Below, piece by piece: positions 9,001 to 32,542 of a stretch of DNA of 64,000 bases; within the stretch, counting starts at the first letter, position 1; each line of letters begins with the position of its first letter. The position numbers were made by a program, and so were the translations under genes. The DNA lies in contig JAGTXO010000004.1 in assembly GCA_019448385.1 (NCBI GenBank), positions 620,001 to 684,000 of the forward strand, in the 5' to 3' direction. The notes below the pieces were generated by a model. That model was given only the letters and a program-made list of their open reading frames with translations, had not been told where the DNA came from and ran no database searches. This stretch comes from Diacronema lutheri (lineage: Eukaryota > Haptophyta > Pavlovophyceae > Pavlovales > Pavlovaceae).

Positions 9001-10423
9001 CGCTTCTGCTCGTCGCGCGTCTTGCGGAACTGGGCGACGAGGTCGCTGCTCACGTTGGCCTCAGGCTCCCACGTGTCGGCGCTCTCGTCGTAGCCCCGCC
9101 ACCTGATCCGGAACTCGAACGTCACCCGCTTGCCCGCCTTGCGGCGCTCGTCGACGACCGCCTCGACCTCGTACGTGCGCGCCTCCTCGTCGACGCTCGC
9201 GCCCGCCGCGCTCGCGCCCGTGCCCGGCCACCCAGCGACCGTGCCGCCCAGCCTCTCGGCGGCCGCGCGCAGCTGCCGCTCGCGCTGGGCGGCCGCGGCG
9301 CCTCGCGCGACCAGCGCGGGCAGCATGCCCGCGCCGCTCGCGAGGCCGTGCGCGCCGACGCTGGCGGTCATCAGCGCGTCGAGGCACGCGAACGTTGCGA
9401 GCGCACGCGCGCCATCGTCGCCGCCGCGCGGCTGCGAGCGCACGACGGGCGATGGCCGCGGCTCCCCTCGGCCGCGAGCAGCGGCCAGATCGCATTGGCC
9501 AGCGCGACGGCATGCGCGCCGACCGCGACGGCCACGTCCGCGTCGAGCGGCGCAAAGTCGTAGCGCACGAGCGCGGCCGGGCGCGAGTCGTCCGTCGGCC
9601 GGTCGGCGACGAGCAGCCCGACCGGGCGCGGCGGCTCGCCGGACGGCGCGGCGACGGGCACGCAGAGGAGCACGACGAGCAGGCGCGGCGTGCCGCCGAG
9701 CAGCGCGCGCGCGGCATCCGCCCCGTCGGCTCCGCCGCGCGCGGCCGCGGCGAGCAGCTCGGCCGCGCGCGTCGGGCCCAGCGCCGTGCGCGCGTCCTTG
9801 CGCGCGCGTGCGCGCGCCGTGTACGCGGCGCAGGCGTCGTCGAGCACCGCCGCGCTGGGCGCGGTGCCAGTCGTCGCCCACGCGCGCAGCGCGTCGCGCA
9901 CCCGCGTGACGATCGCCTGGTCGACCGCCGCCTCGCCGGCAGCGTGCGCCGGCGCACACGCCGGCGGTGCGGCCGCAGGCGCGAGCGCGGGCGCGCCGTC
10001 GGCGCCGTCAACGCCAACGGCGCCGTCGGCGCGCCGCCACGCGAGCTTCGCCTCGATCTGCTGCCGGACGGCGTGGCAGTGCCGGTCGATGCCGCGCGCG
10101 TCGTCGAGCGCGGCCAGCGCGTCCTCAGCGGCGGGACGGTCGCTCGCGTCCGCGACGGCCTGCAGGCAGAGCAGCGCGGCCGCACGCGCGTTGCACGCGC
10201 TCTGCGGCTCGGGCGCGAGCGCGAGCTCGAGCTCGAGCGGCGACGCGCCTCGCGCCGCGGCGATCGCGCCCGTCAGCACGTCCAACCGCTGCACCAGCGC
10301 CCTGTGCGCGTCGCGCGGCGCGCCCGTCGCCGGCGCGCGCGAGCGCGTCGCCACGAGCCCGAGCGCGCGCGCCGACGGGTCCGCTCGAGCTGCAGCTGCC
10401 GTGGGGCCGGCCGGACGAGGCAT
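6013..10423 (-). CDS. Chromodomain-Fanzor (eukaryotic TnpB-like RNA-guided nuclease), possibly with an upstream overlapping frame
   Basis: Three parts, reading leftward. (1) 10423-9371: a 350-codon open frame of unknown type. (2) 9371-7866: from an ATG at 9371, a chromodomain (about 9173-9010: RTYEVEAVV, FRIRWRGY, DTWEPEANV, with the three aromatic-cage positions filled), a low-complexity linker, then Fanzor sequence from about 8747. (3) After a 128-nt GTGCG...GCGCAG intron (7865-7738), 7737-6013. The splice joins PLRTHN to VPRNVRLNA, matching the Fanzor PLRTSxxPKxI motif. Nuclease residues are in place: RuvC-I Asp in VAADPNMGN (7213-7215), RuvC-II Glu in VFVPEPYTS (6667-6669) and RuvC-III Asp in HRDYNAARNI (6487-6489). 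The zinc ribbon is partial: CPAC is present, but the first knuckle reads CSMP. The end is an Asp/Gly-rich tail. Parts 2-3 alone give about 1,075 residues. Part 1 ends in TGA overlapping the ATG of part 2 (TGATG). Confidence 0.83.
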
Positions 10424-10542
10424 CCGTCGCCTCGCGTGCCGAAACGCCGGGCGTCGAGGCCGCGTCGCACTCGGTGCGCGACGCGGCGCCCGAGCCGGAC
10501 CCGGACGAGGGCTACGTGCGCGTGGCGAGCGCGGCGTTCTGA
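10384..10542 (+). other. Acidic coding-like segment antisense to the start of the Fanzor-like gene
   Basis: On the plus strand this frame reads as an acidic, unremarkable protein end (RAETPGVEAASHSVRD, DEGYVRVASAAF, stop at 10540-10542) with G/C-rich third positions, while the opposite strand here is Arg/Pro-rich and poor. It could be the last exon of a plus-strand gene whose other exons I cannot find, or chance. It overlaps the proposed first codons (ATG at 10423) of the upstream frame of the Fanzor-like gene, which makes that start uncertain. Confidence 0.25.
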
Positions 10543-10865
10543 GGCCGCACGACGTCGCCCAGCCAGAGCAGCCCGGGGCGGGGCGAGTCCGGCTGCGCGG
10601 AGGTCCGGCTCGAGCGGGCGGGCGCCATGCTCTGAGGCGCCGCCGCTTTTCAAAAGGGTGTAGGGTGTAGGGTGTAGGATGCAAAACAAGCCCTCCCCAC
10701 ATTTGGGCCCGACGTCATTCCTTCTTCGAAGCCGTGACGTTACTCACATACGAGTGCTTTTACTTAGTGTAGGATGTATTGACGGCGGCCACCGGTGCGG
10801 CGGCGCGCGGGCGGCGGCGCGCGGTGGCTAGGCGCGTGTGGGCCTTTGGGCCTGCTCCGCCTGGC

Positions 10866-10923
10866 GCCTCGCTGCGCACTTCCTGACCCCATCTGTTGAC
10901 CCGTCGGAAAGCGTCGTTAGTAT
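10866..10923 (+). repeat. Diverged repeat shared with 61055-61111
   Basis: About 58 bp resembling the sequence at 61055-61111: CGCCTCG, then a C-rich stretch with CCTGACCCC, and ending in GCGTCGTTAGTAT in both. The terminal 13-mer recurs once more at 10942-10954. This suggests a dispersed repeat with one copy inside the foldback block and one in the spacer between the TPR-DnaJ and AFG1 genes. Confidence 0.45.
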
Positions 10924-11641
10924 GTGTCTATTCTCTAGAAAGCGTCGTTAGTATTTGCATAGTGTAGGGTGTAGGATAAGTACGGTTATAAAAGTCCCAT
11001 GGGGGGAGAAGGAATGACGCTGTGACGAAAGAAGGAATGACGTCGGGCCCAAATGTGGGGAGGGCTTGTTTTGCATCCTACACCCTACACCTACACCCTT
11101 TTGAAAAGCGGCGGCGCCTCAGAGCATGGCGGCTCGACAGCATGGCGCCTCGACAGCATGGCGTCCGCCATCCGTGGCGTCCAGGATGGCGACTGCGCCC
11201 GGGCCGTGACGCCGCGGCGTCGTTCGGCTGCGTCACGGAGGAGCTCCATCCGTGCGCCACGGAGGAGCGGCAGGACCACGACGCGGCGTGACGCTGGACG
11301 ACGCCACGCTGGACGACGCCATGCTGTCGAGCCGTCCATGCTGTCGAGCCGCCATGCTCTGAGGCGCCGCCGCTTTCTAAAAGGGTGTAGGGTGTAGGCC
11401 ACTGTGGGGTGTACGATGCAAAACAAGCCCTCCCCACATTTGGGCCCGACGTCATTCCTTCTTTCGTCACAGCGTCATTCCTTCTCCCCCCATGGGACTT
11501 TCATAACCGTACCTATCCTTCACCCTACACTATGTAAATACTTAGAGAATAGATACATCCTACACTAAGTAAAAGTACTCGTATGTGAGTAACGTCACGG
11601 CTTCGAAGAAGGAATGACGTCGGGCCCAAATGTGGGGAGGG

Positions 11642-11649
11642 CTTGTTTT
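11642..11649. other. Left target-site duplication of the hAT element
   Basis: CTTGTTTT directly abuts the left terminal CAGTG and is identical to the right copy at 12964-12971. Confidence 0.9.
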
Positions 11650-11948
11650 CAGTGTTCGGCGTTTGGCTAAGTGTTGGCCAAACACCAAACAGTTTGGCAA
11701 ACGCGTTTGCCAAACATTTGCCAAACAGCCCGTTTGCCAAACGTTTGTTTGACGGAGCTCGACAGACCCTCCCGCCAAACAGTTTGCCAAACTGTTTGGT
11801 TGAGCCTCGGTTGGCCCAAATGTTTGGCAAACAACCGGACTGCAGCCCCCGGGGAGAGTCCGGGGGGCACAAGGCTGGGGAAGTCGGAAATGCATGATGC
11901 CGTCGACATGATTGTTCGCCGGCGGGGGCGCCGCCGACATCGACATCT

Positions 11949-12302
11949 ATGGCGACGTCGACGCTGAGCCTGGCGACTACGACGCCGACGTCGATGCTAG
12001 CTATTGGCTTGGCTGCTGTGACCGCCGCGGACCGGCATGCTCCGTTCCCAGCCTGCTGTACGACGGCGCCCCCCGTCGTCACGGGTAAGCGAGGATCGTC
12101 GTCGAGCGTGTGGCAAATCTTTCGGCCGCTCACAGCCGAGGGCGTCGCCCGCCTCCACGCAATGGCGGATGGCATGGGGAAGTTTTTGGACTCCGCGTAC
12201 ATGCCGGCGCACGTCTGCTGCTTTGCCTTGGACGCGGGCCGGCGCTGCAACCACGCCATCCAGATGAACCGCGGTGTCAAGAACAAGGACGTCCGGGACT
12301 GA
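11949..12302 (+). CDS. BED-finger-like open frame inside the hAT element
   Basis: A 117-codon frame (ATG 11949). The section from SSSSVWQIFRPLT through CCFALDAGRRC and NRGVKNKD resembles the N-terminal BED zinc finger of hAT transposases. The matching end of the finger, TTPAVRHMEAKHP, lies just downstream in another frame (12309-12370). So the finger is either split by a small intron or broken by a frame change near 12290-12305. No catalytic hAT core is present in the element. It may be a relic, or a DNA-binding protein without transposase activity. The BED assignment is by pattern only. Confidence 0.5.
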   Translation: MATSTLSLATTTPTSMLAIGLAAVTAADRHAPFPACCTTAPPVVTGKRGSSSSVWQIFRPLTAEGVARLHAMADGMGKFLDSAYMPAHVCCFALDAGRRCNHAIQMNRGVKNKDVRD

Positions 12303-12720
12303 CGGCGCGTGGGTCACGACGCCGGCGGTCAGACACATGGAGGCGAAGCACCCCACCTCGACTGTGGCCGAGCAATCGTTGTATCGCTCCGCGGTGGCGC
12401 GCTCGTCGCGCGTCGCGTCGATGGCATTGGTGGCCGGCCAAGCTGCGACGGCAACGGCGGCGGCGGGCAAGGCCAAGCAGACGTTCCTCGACGGGATGAT
12501 GACGCTCTCCAAAGCCGAGCAGCAGCTCCTTGGCGACACCCTCCTTGTCATCCGGCAACACCCCCTTGGCGAGGAGGAGCTCGAGATGCTCTGCCTCCTG
12601 CGCATCAACTTTGGCTTCATGGAGCACATGCGCGGAGCGCACCTCGACCTCTCAGGGCAGAGATTCAGTGTCAGCGAGCCAGCGGCCGCTAGTGACGACT
12701 CTGAGTGTGAGGGTGACTGA
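12274..12720 (+). CDS. Second open frame of the hAT element, acidic C-terminus
   Basis: This 148-codon frame begins with the last part of the BED-like finger (TTPAVRHMEAKHPTSTV), then an Ala-rich helix, a helical stretch (LSKAEQQLLGDTLLVIRQHP, EELEMLCLLRINFGF) and an acidic tail (ASDDSECEGD). It overlaps the previous frame by 29 nt in another frame. There is no DDE core and no hAT dimerisation domain, so the element encodes at most a short DNA-binding protein. The start at 12274 is formal; the coding sequence probably enters from the upstream frame. Confidence 0.45.
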   Translation: MSRTRTSGTDGAWVTTPAVRHMEAKHPTSTVAEQSLYRSAVARSSRVASMALVAGQAATATAAAGKAKQTFLDGMMTLSKAEQQLLGDTLLVIRQHPLGEEELEMLCLLRINFGFMEHMRGAHLDLSGQRFSVSEPAAASDDSECEGD

Positions 12721-12963
12721 GTGATACTGACTTAGAGTGACTTTTGACTAGTGCGGCAGGGTTTCCGGACAAGGCCCGGCACAGTCCGGGCACGTGCACT
12801 GTTGGGCCAACAGTTTGGCCAACTGGCCAAACTGTTTGTCAAACTGTTTGTTTGGGTGGCATGCTGACCAAACTGTTTGGCCAAGTGTTTGGTCAAACGG
12901 TCGTCATTCCAAACAGTTGGGCCAAAAATTTTCTTCGCCTGCGGCGCCAAACGCCGAACACTG

Positions 12964-12971
12964 CTTGTTTT
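12964..12971. other. Right target-site duplication of the hAT element
   Basis: CTTGTTTT directly follows the right terminal CACTG. Beyond it the foldback repeat resumes (GCATCCTACACCC), so removing the element restores the repeat exactly. Confidence 0.9.
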
Positions 12972-13141
12972 GCATCCTACACCCTACACCCTACACCCTT
13001 TTGAAAAGCGGCGCCGAAGTTGGGAGGAAACGCGCGCATATGCGCGCGTTTGAACGTGCGCGGACGGCCGTTGGCTTCGCGCCCTTTCGCCCACGGTTTG
13101 CGCGCCAACGGACCAGTCCTCCGCAGGCGCCGCGCATCGTC

Positions 13142-13420
13142 TCAGAGGCGGTCGGTGTGGTACGCCGCGCGCATCGTCAGCGCCGCGGCGTCGAGCTCGG
13201 CGGGCGAGGGCGCGTACGTGACGCCGCTCAGCACCTCGTCCGCGCCCGCCCTCGTTGCGCTCGCCGCCTCCGCAGTGCGCGCAGGCGGCTTCGTGACGGC
13301 ACGCGAGGCCACGCCGCGCGCTGCAGGTGCCTTCGCGCGCTGCATCGTCTGTCTGCCGGTCCGACGCGCTCTGCTCAAAACGAACGGACGGCACGCCCGA
13401 CGAGATCTCGTCGCGTGCAC
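13142..13420 (-). CDS. Hypothetical small protein
   Basis: A 92-codon frame with ordinary composition in its second half (GADEVLSGVTYAPSPAEL, LTMRAAYHTDRL) and consistently G/C third positions, which favours this strand over its antisense. The first 30 codons are Arg-rich and may not be coding; an internal ATG (MQRAKAPAARG, 13345) would give 67 residues. No family is recognised. It starts 12 bp from the plus-strand frame at 13432, so both cannot have long 5' leaders. It lies just beyond the right arm of the foldback/hAT block. Confidence 0.35.
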   Translation of the reverse strand: MHATRSRRACRPFVLSRARRTGRQTMQRAKAPAARGVASRAVTKPPARTAEAASATRAGADEVLSGVTYAPSPAELDAAALTMRAAYHTDRL

Positions 13421-13431
13421 GCTCGCACAAC

Positions 13432-14475
13432 ATGTACCCCGCGAACGTCTCCGAGCTGCTGCCCGACGAGATCTTCGGCGACGAGCTGCTCGTCGCCCGG
13501 CACTACCGCGTGCGCATCCTTCAGCGCGTCGCCCGCCGCCGCGATGCGGCCGAGGCCAACTTTTGGCTCGACGGCGGGCCCGCCGACTCGGTCGTCGGCG
13601 CGTGCATGTGCGGCCGAATCTACGCGCTCAAGTGCATGGGCCGGCTCGTCCGCGGCGCCCGGATCCTCGCGCTGCTACGCAAGAATGTCGCGCTCGCCAC
13701 GTGCCGCGCGCACCTCATGGGCCACATGCTCCAGCGCATCGTCGGCGACAGCGGCGTCGCGCGGCTGCTGCAGCTGGTTGCAGCTCGTTCGCGAGGATCA
13801 CGACACGCTCAACGCCGAGCACCAGGCCTTGGAAGCACAGCATGACACCGGCCAAGTCATGCGACGGCATGTGCGCGCGCGCCGACGCGCTCTCCAAGGA
13901 CCTCGCACGGGCGCACGAGCACGCTCACAAGCTCGATGGCTATCTGGTGTAATGCAGCGAGCGCCTCCGTGAGAGTGACTCTTTCAACGGAGCGCTCAAG
14001 AGCCTGATCACGCGGTGCAGCATGAGATCTGCTGGCTCCACGCCGAGATGTCGTCGCTCGTTGCGAGTTCGCCCGAGGCTTACGCGAACGACAGCGAGGC
14101 CACCGACTTCAAGGACCACGGCGTGTGCGTCGAATTCGATGTCTTCAACCGCGACGGGGTCGAGGGCGCGCCCGTGCCCGCGACCGCGCCCACGAAGGCA
14201 GAGCCGGGCATCGAGTCCGAGTGCATCGCGCCAGCACAGGCAGAGCCGGGCAGCGAGTCCGAAGCGTCGCGCCCGCGCCCGCGCACGCGCCCGCGCCGGC
14301 AGAGCCGCGCACCGAGCACGAGTGCGCCAACGTGCCGCCGAACTCGCCCAAGCTCTCGTCGGTCGACAGCCAGGCCACCGAGTACAAGACCTCCTACACG
14401 AACTCACGTGCTCGCCACCTGCAACGCCTCGAGTTTACGCACGCGTTCGAGTCTGTGCAGGCCGAGGTCGCTTAG
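13432..14475 (+). pseudogene. Unrecognised, apparently decayed plus-strand gene
   Basis: From ATG 13432 the frame reads MYPANVSELLPDEIFGDELL and continues well to about 13780 (MGRLVRGARILALLRKN, LMGHMLQRIVGDSGVARLLQ). Coding-like sequence then continues in other frames: a coiled-coil-like segment (REDHDTLNAEHQALEAQHD at about 13790-13850), KDLARAHEHAHKLD to about 13950, an acidic part from 14015 (MSSLVASSPEAYANDSEATD) and a last piece ending at 14475 (NSPKLSSVDSQATEYKTSY). The first switch, near 13780-13790, has no good splice pair, so at least one frameshift is likely. The family is not recognised. An expressed multi-exon gene is not excluded. Confidence 0.4.
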
Positions 14476-15333
14476 TCAAAGCGCGCCAAGGTTCCGGCCA
14501 CCGGCGCATCGACTCGCTGGCTGCGCAACACGGCCGTGCGCAACACCCGCAGCTCGGCCAACGGCAAGTAGCGCGCCGGCGCAGCGCACGGTATGCCGCG
14601 GCGAGCTCAGTCGCGAAGACTGTCCGACTGGCCGCGCCCTCCACGGGGTGCACGCGCACTCGGCGCGGTCCGGTCAGCACGGTATGCCGCGGCGAGCTCA
14701 GTCGCGAAGACTGTCCGACTGGCCGCGCCCTCTACGGGGTGCACGCGCACTCGGCGCGGTCCGGTCAGTCAGAGGGCCTCAGCTTGCGCGATCCGCCATT
14801 CTATTCGACTGGGCGTCAATCACCCAAGCCCTTCCGGTCGCCCGCATTCCGGGGTCGGACCCTCCGTCGGCCCGGCTCGGGCCCTCCGTCCGCCGCGCCC
14901 GCTCGACCCCGAATTCTACTCAAAATCGGCCGGTCAGGAGGGGGGTCTCGGTCCTAAGCTCGTCCTAAGCCTCGCCCCGACCCCTCGAGCGCTCATTGGC
15001 TGGCTTGATTGTACGACCCGGGTCGTACTCTCAGCCGTACTGTTGGATGTTGGACGTGCCGCTGACCAACTGCTGCGGTGCGCTTCCTCGCTCACCCACT
15101 CACTCACTCACTCACTCACGCACAGTGAGACGCCATCGTGAAAGAGGCGAAGTTCGACGGAGATCTAGACGCGTGAGGCGTAGATCGACGAGTAGCTGGA
15201 GTGCGCGCCGGCGTTCAACCGGGCGTTCCTCGAGGCCAATATCCGACACGTACACTGGCCGGACCAGCCCGGACTGCGCCGTATATAGACATGGCTGCAA
15301 GCCGCCGCAACCCCCCGCATTCGCATTCGCCCG
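14476..15333. other. Gene-free stretch with simple repeats
   Basis: No coding sequence is supported here. It holds the 91-bp tandem duplication, a block (about 14845-14875) that weakly matches the opposite strand near 47870-47895 (GACCCCGGAxTGCGGGCGACCG), and a short CTCA tandem run at about 15092-15118. It separates the decayed gene from the 3' end of the NicO-like gene. Confidence 0.5.
14586..14767 (+). repeat. 91-bp tandem duplication, two copies
   Basis: Copies at 14586-14676 and 14677-14767 start GCACGGTATGCCGCGGCG and differ at about one base (CTCCACGGGG against CTCTACGGGG). The near identity points to a recent duplication. Confidence 0.9.
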
Positions 15334-16844
15334 CTACGCGCGGCTCAGCAGCCGCCCCAGCGCCCGGCTGGTCGCGGACAGCGCCGCGGCGAAGGAGCCG
15401 CGCGGCAGCGAGCTGAGCGCCTTGGCCGTCCACACCGCGCCGACGACGCACGCAATCCCCGATGAGTAGATCGTCATCCTGCAGCGCGGACGGCGCGCGC
15501 ACGTCGAGCGCGGGTGAGGGCGGCAGTCGGCGAGGCGAGCAGGGGCGTGCCAGCAGGTCGGGGGGGGGGGGGGGGGGCGAGCGCTCGGGGCGCGCGCGCA
15601 ACGTGCGCGCGCGCGCGCGCACTTTGCGGGCAGGTCTGGCCTGTCAAGTGACTGGCCCATGCGCACCGAGATCTCGCCCACTGCCGCCGTGAAGAGGCTC
15701 ATCGCCGCCATCGTGCCTGCGCAGCCGGCCAGGGCGAGAGCGGATGAAGGCGGCGCGGTGAGAGTCCGCCGGCGCGCGTTTGTGGGGCGCTCACGGGGCG
15801 CTCGCCCCCCCCCCCCCCCCCCCCCCCCCCCCTTCCCCCCACCCCCCCCCCAACCCCCCCCCGCGCGCGCGGGCGCGCGCCGGGCGGGCGCGAGCAGCTC
15901 GCGCGGCGCTCACCGAGTCCAAACATGGTGAGGTAGGCGGCGGCACATCTGAGCGACGGCATCGCGAGGGCCGGCAGCACGCCAAGCAGGTGGCCCGAGC
16001 CAGAGCAGCCGTGAATCACACCTGCGGAGGAGTGGGCGCGCACGCCGCGTCGGCGCCGCGATGAGCGCGCCTGCTCCGTGCGCGCGCGCACAACGCGGAG
16101 GCATGCGCACCAGTGAGCAGGCTTGATGTGTGCGAGGGTGGCGCGACCGAGATCGCCTCGCCTGAGGCGATCGCGCTAGCCGCCGCCATGCCGGGCGGTA
16201 CGTCCGGGTCGCCATCGCGCCACTGCGACGTCTCTTGCAGGCCGAGGATGCCGATGATGAGAATCGAGAGGCCGACGGCGACCTCGCCCCACTGCGCGAG
16301 CGCGTCGAGGTTTAGCCAGCCCTTGACGGCGTAGCCGAGCGCACCGACCAGCATCGCGCCAATGCCGTGGCCGAGGCCCCAGTATGCGCCCGTGTACACC
16401 TGCACGGCTCCCGAGGCGAGCCGGCCGGGGCGGCTCGCGCGCGTGAGCGCGCGCCGCCGTCTGGCGCATGCGCCGCGCGGCCGCGCACAGCCGCGCGGCG
16501 GCGGTGGCGCGGCGCACCGCGGACCACCACCGCCGACCGACGCAGATGGGAAGCACGCATGCCAGGTGGTCCGGCCCTGTCAGCGCGTGCAGCCCGCCCG
16601 CGAGCGAGCCGCCGATGCTCGCGCGGAGCACTTGCGCAGAGATGATCAGCTGGCTCTCGGCGCGGCGCGCGCGCGGCGACCGGAGCGCGGGCGCGACGGC
16701 GCCGCGAAGCACCGGCAGCGGCCTACTGACGAGCGCGCGCGCGCCGAGGCGCGCAGCGTGCGCTGCGCAGGCGGGCCGAGCCGTGGCGACGAGCAGCGCC
16801 GCCGCTGCCGCCCGCCAGGAGATCCGCCCCGCCATCAAGAGCAC
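15334..16844 (-). CDS. NicO-family nickel/cobalt transporter-like membrane protein, probably plastid, five exons
   Basis: Similar in pattern to the plant chloroplast high-affinity nickel-transport family. Exons are 16844-16518, 16399-16111, 16021-15914, 15716-15653 and 15478-15334; phases agree and give 310 residues. The joins rebuild family motifs: GGLHALTGPDHLA in exon 1; WWSA to VYTGAYWGLGHGIG; EVAVGLSILIIGILGLQETSQW; SLLTG to VIHG, then LLGVLPALAMPS; MFGLG to TMAAMSLFTAAVGEI; RMGQ to MTIYSSGIACVVGAVW. The His/Asp pair of HALTGPDH is the likely metal site. Residues 1-65 are a hydrophobic signal-like start and then Arg/Ala-rich, as in a bipartite plastid presequence. Intron 3 carries a long C-run (G on the sense strand). 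It is head to head with the kelch-type gene. Substrate is inferred from family only. Confidence 0.8.
15560..15577 (+). repeat. G homopolymer, 18 nt, in NicO-like intron 4
   Basis: An uninterrupted run of 18 G on the plus strand (C on the sense strand), within the 174-nt last intron, upstream of its acceptor. Confidence 0.95.
15805..15832 (+). repeat. C homopolymer, 28 nt, in NicO-like intron 3
   Basis: Twenty-eight C, then TT and further C runs up to about 15861. It lies in the 197-nt third intron, where the sense strand carries G, so it cannot serve as a pyrimidine tract for this gene. Confidence 0.95.
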
Positions 16845-16930
16845 ACGTGGGTTTTGATGATGGAGTCTGGCACAGTCGTTTCGTGCGTGCGAGACTCCAT
16901 CAAGAGCACGGACGAAACGACCGGTCAGAA
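16845..16930. promoter_or_regulatory. 86-bp divergent promoter, NicO-like / kelch-IPT genes
   Basis: Only 86 bp separate the two start codons (16844 minus, 16931 plus). Both 5' leaders and any shared promoter must fit here or overlap the genes. No TATA box is seen. Confidence 0.55.
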
Positions 16931-26355
<9,425 letters not shown>

Positions 26356-26639
26356 CCTCGCCGCGGGCGCCGCGCGTCGCCGACGCCCGCGTTGCCGGTG
26401 CGCGCCGAGTCGCGCGCGGGAGCGACGTCTGACGGCTGGGGCTTTCGCGGTTGAAGTGGGCTCGGAACGGCATTGGTCCTGATGAGCAGCGGGACTCGTG
26501 CGGGGCCGTCGGCCGAGTCAGTCGCGGCGATAGTCCAACCACCAGCTCGAGACGAAAAAGTGAAACTGACTTTGATGAGAGAAACGCTAGCCCGGACTCG
26601 GGCCCGCGAAGGCGGAGCTTTGCCTCGCCGACGCAGGAC

Positions 26640-32383
<5,744 letters not shown>

Positions 32384-32542
32384 GCGCTGGTTGCGCGCGG
32401 CTGCAGCGCGCGTCATCTCGATTCAACTTTTACGCCTTGCCACCCACCTTCCCATCGCTTCGTGACGCGTCACGAGGCGTCACGAGGCTTTTCCTTTGCC
32501 AACACCTAGGGCAGCGGCAGCTGCGGGGGGAATTCAGTCACG

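Larger units (their letters stand above)
10622..11649. repeat. Large foldback (inverted) repeat with TGTAGGG-like units
   Basis: A palindromic block centred near 11,240. Arm motifs, read outward, are: GCTCTGAGGCGCCGCCGC, then two or three GGGTGTA units, then GCAAAACAAGCCCTCCCC, then TTTGGGCCCGACGTCATTCC. They occur at about 10622-10727 (plus), 11029-11128 (minus), 11350-11467 (plus) and 11600-11649 (minus, completed at 12972-13013 beyond the hAT insertion). The left arm has extra sequence (about 10775-10960) that holds two copies of GCGTCGTTAGTAT. This looks like one or two non-autonomous terminal-inverted-repeat elements, or a foldback element, next to the start of the Fanzor-like gene. The heptamer resembles a telomere repeat, but too few copies are present to call telomeric. 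Confidence 0.75.
11650..12963 (+). mobile_element. Non-autonomous hAT DNA transposon with perfect TIRs and 8-bp target duplication
   Basis: The ends are an 18-bp perfect terminal inverted repeat (CAGTGTTCGGCGTTTGGC at 11650-11667; its complement at 12946-12963). The flanks are an 8-bp direct repeat, CTTGTTTT (11642-11649 and 12964-12971), and an uninterrupted copy of the same target (GGGCTTGTTTTGCATCC) is seen near 11066. CAGTG termini with 8-bp duplications are diagnostic of hAT. Both ends carry many short TTTGGCCAAAC-type inverted motifs, typical subterminal transposase sites. At 1.3 kb it is too short for a full hAT transposase; only a BED-finger-like part and an acidic C-terminal frame are present. 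It is inserted inside the foldback repeat, so it is younger than that repeat. Confidence 0.9.

Noticed and set aside
9010-9173. Chromodomain of a chromovirus-type retroelement
   Set aside because: No reverse transcriptase, integrase, RNase H or long terminal repeats lie nearby; the domain is in frame with Fanzor sequence.
9371-9467. A short intron linking the upstream frame to the chromodomain frame
   Set aside because: The only GT...AG pair in the right place (around 9452-9438) spans about 15 nt, too short for a spliceosomal intron.
10640-10680. Telomere or interstitial telomere from GGTGTAGGG units
   Set aside because: Only two to three units per arm, always at the same place in a repeated element, so it is part of that repeat family.
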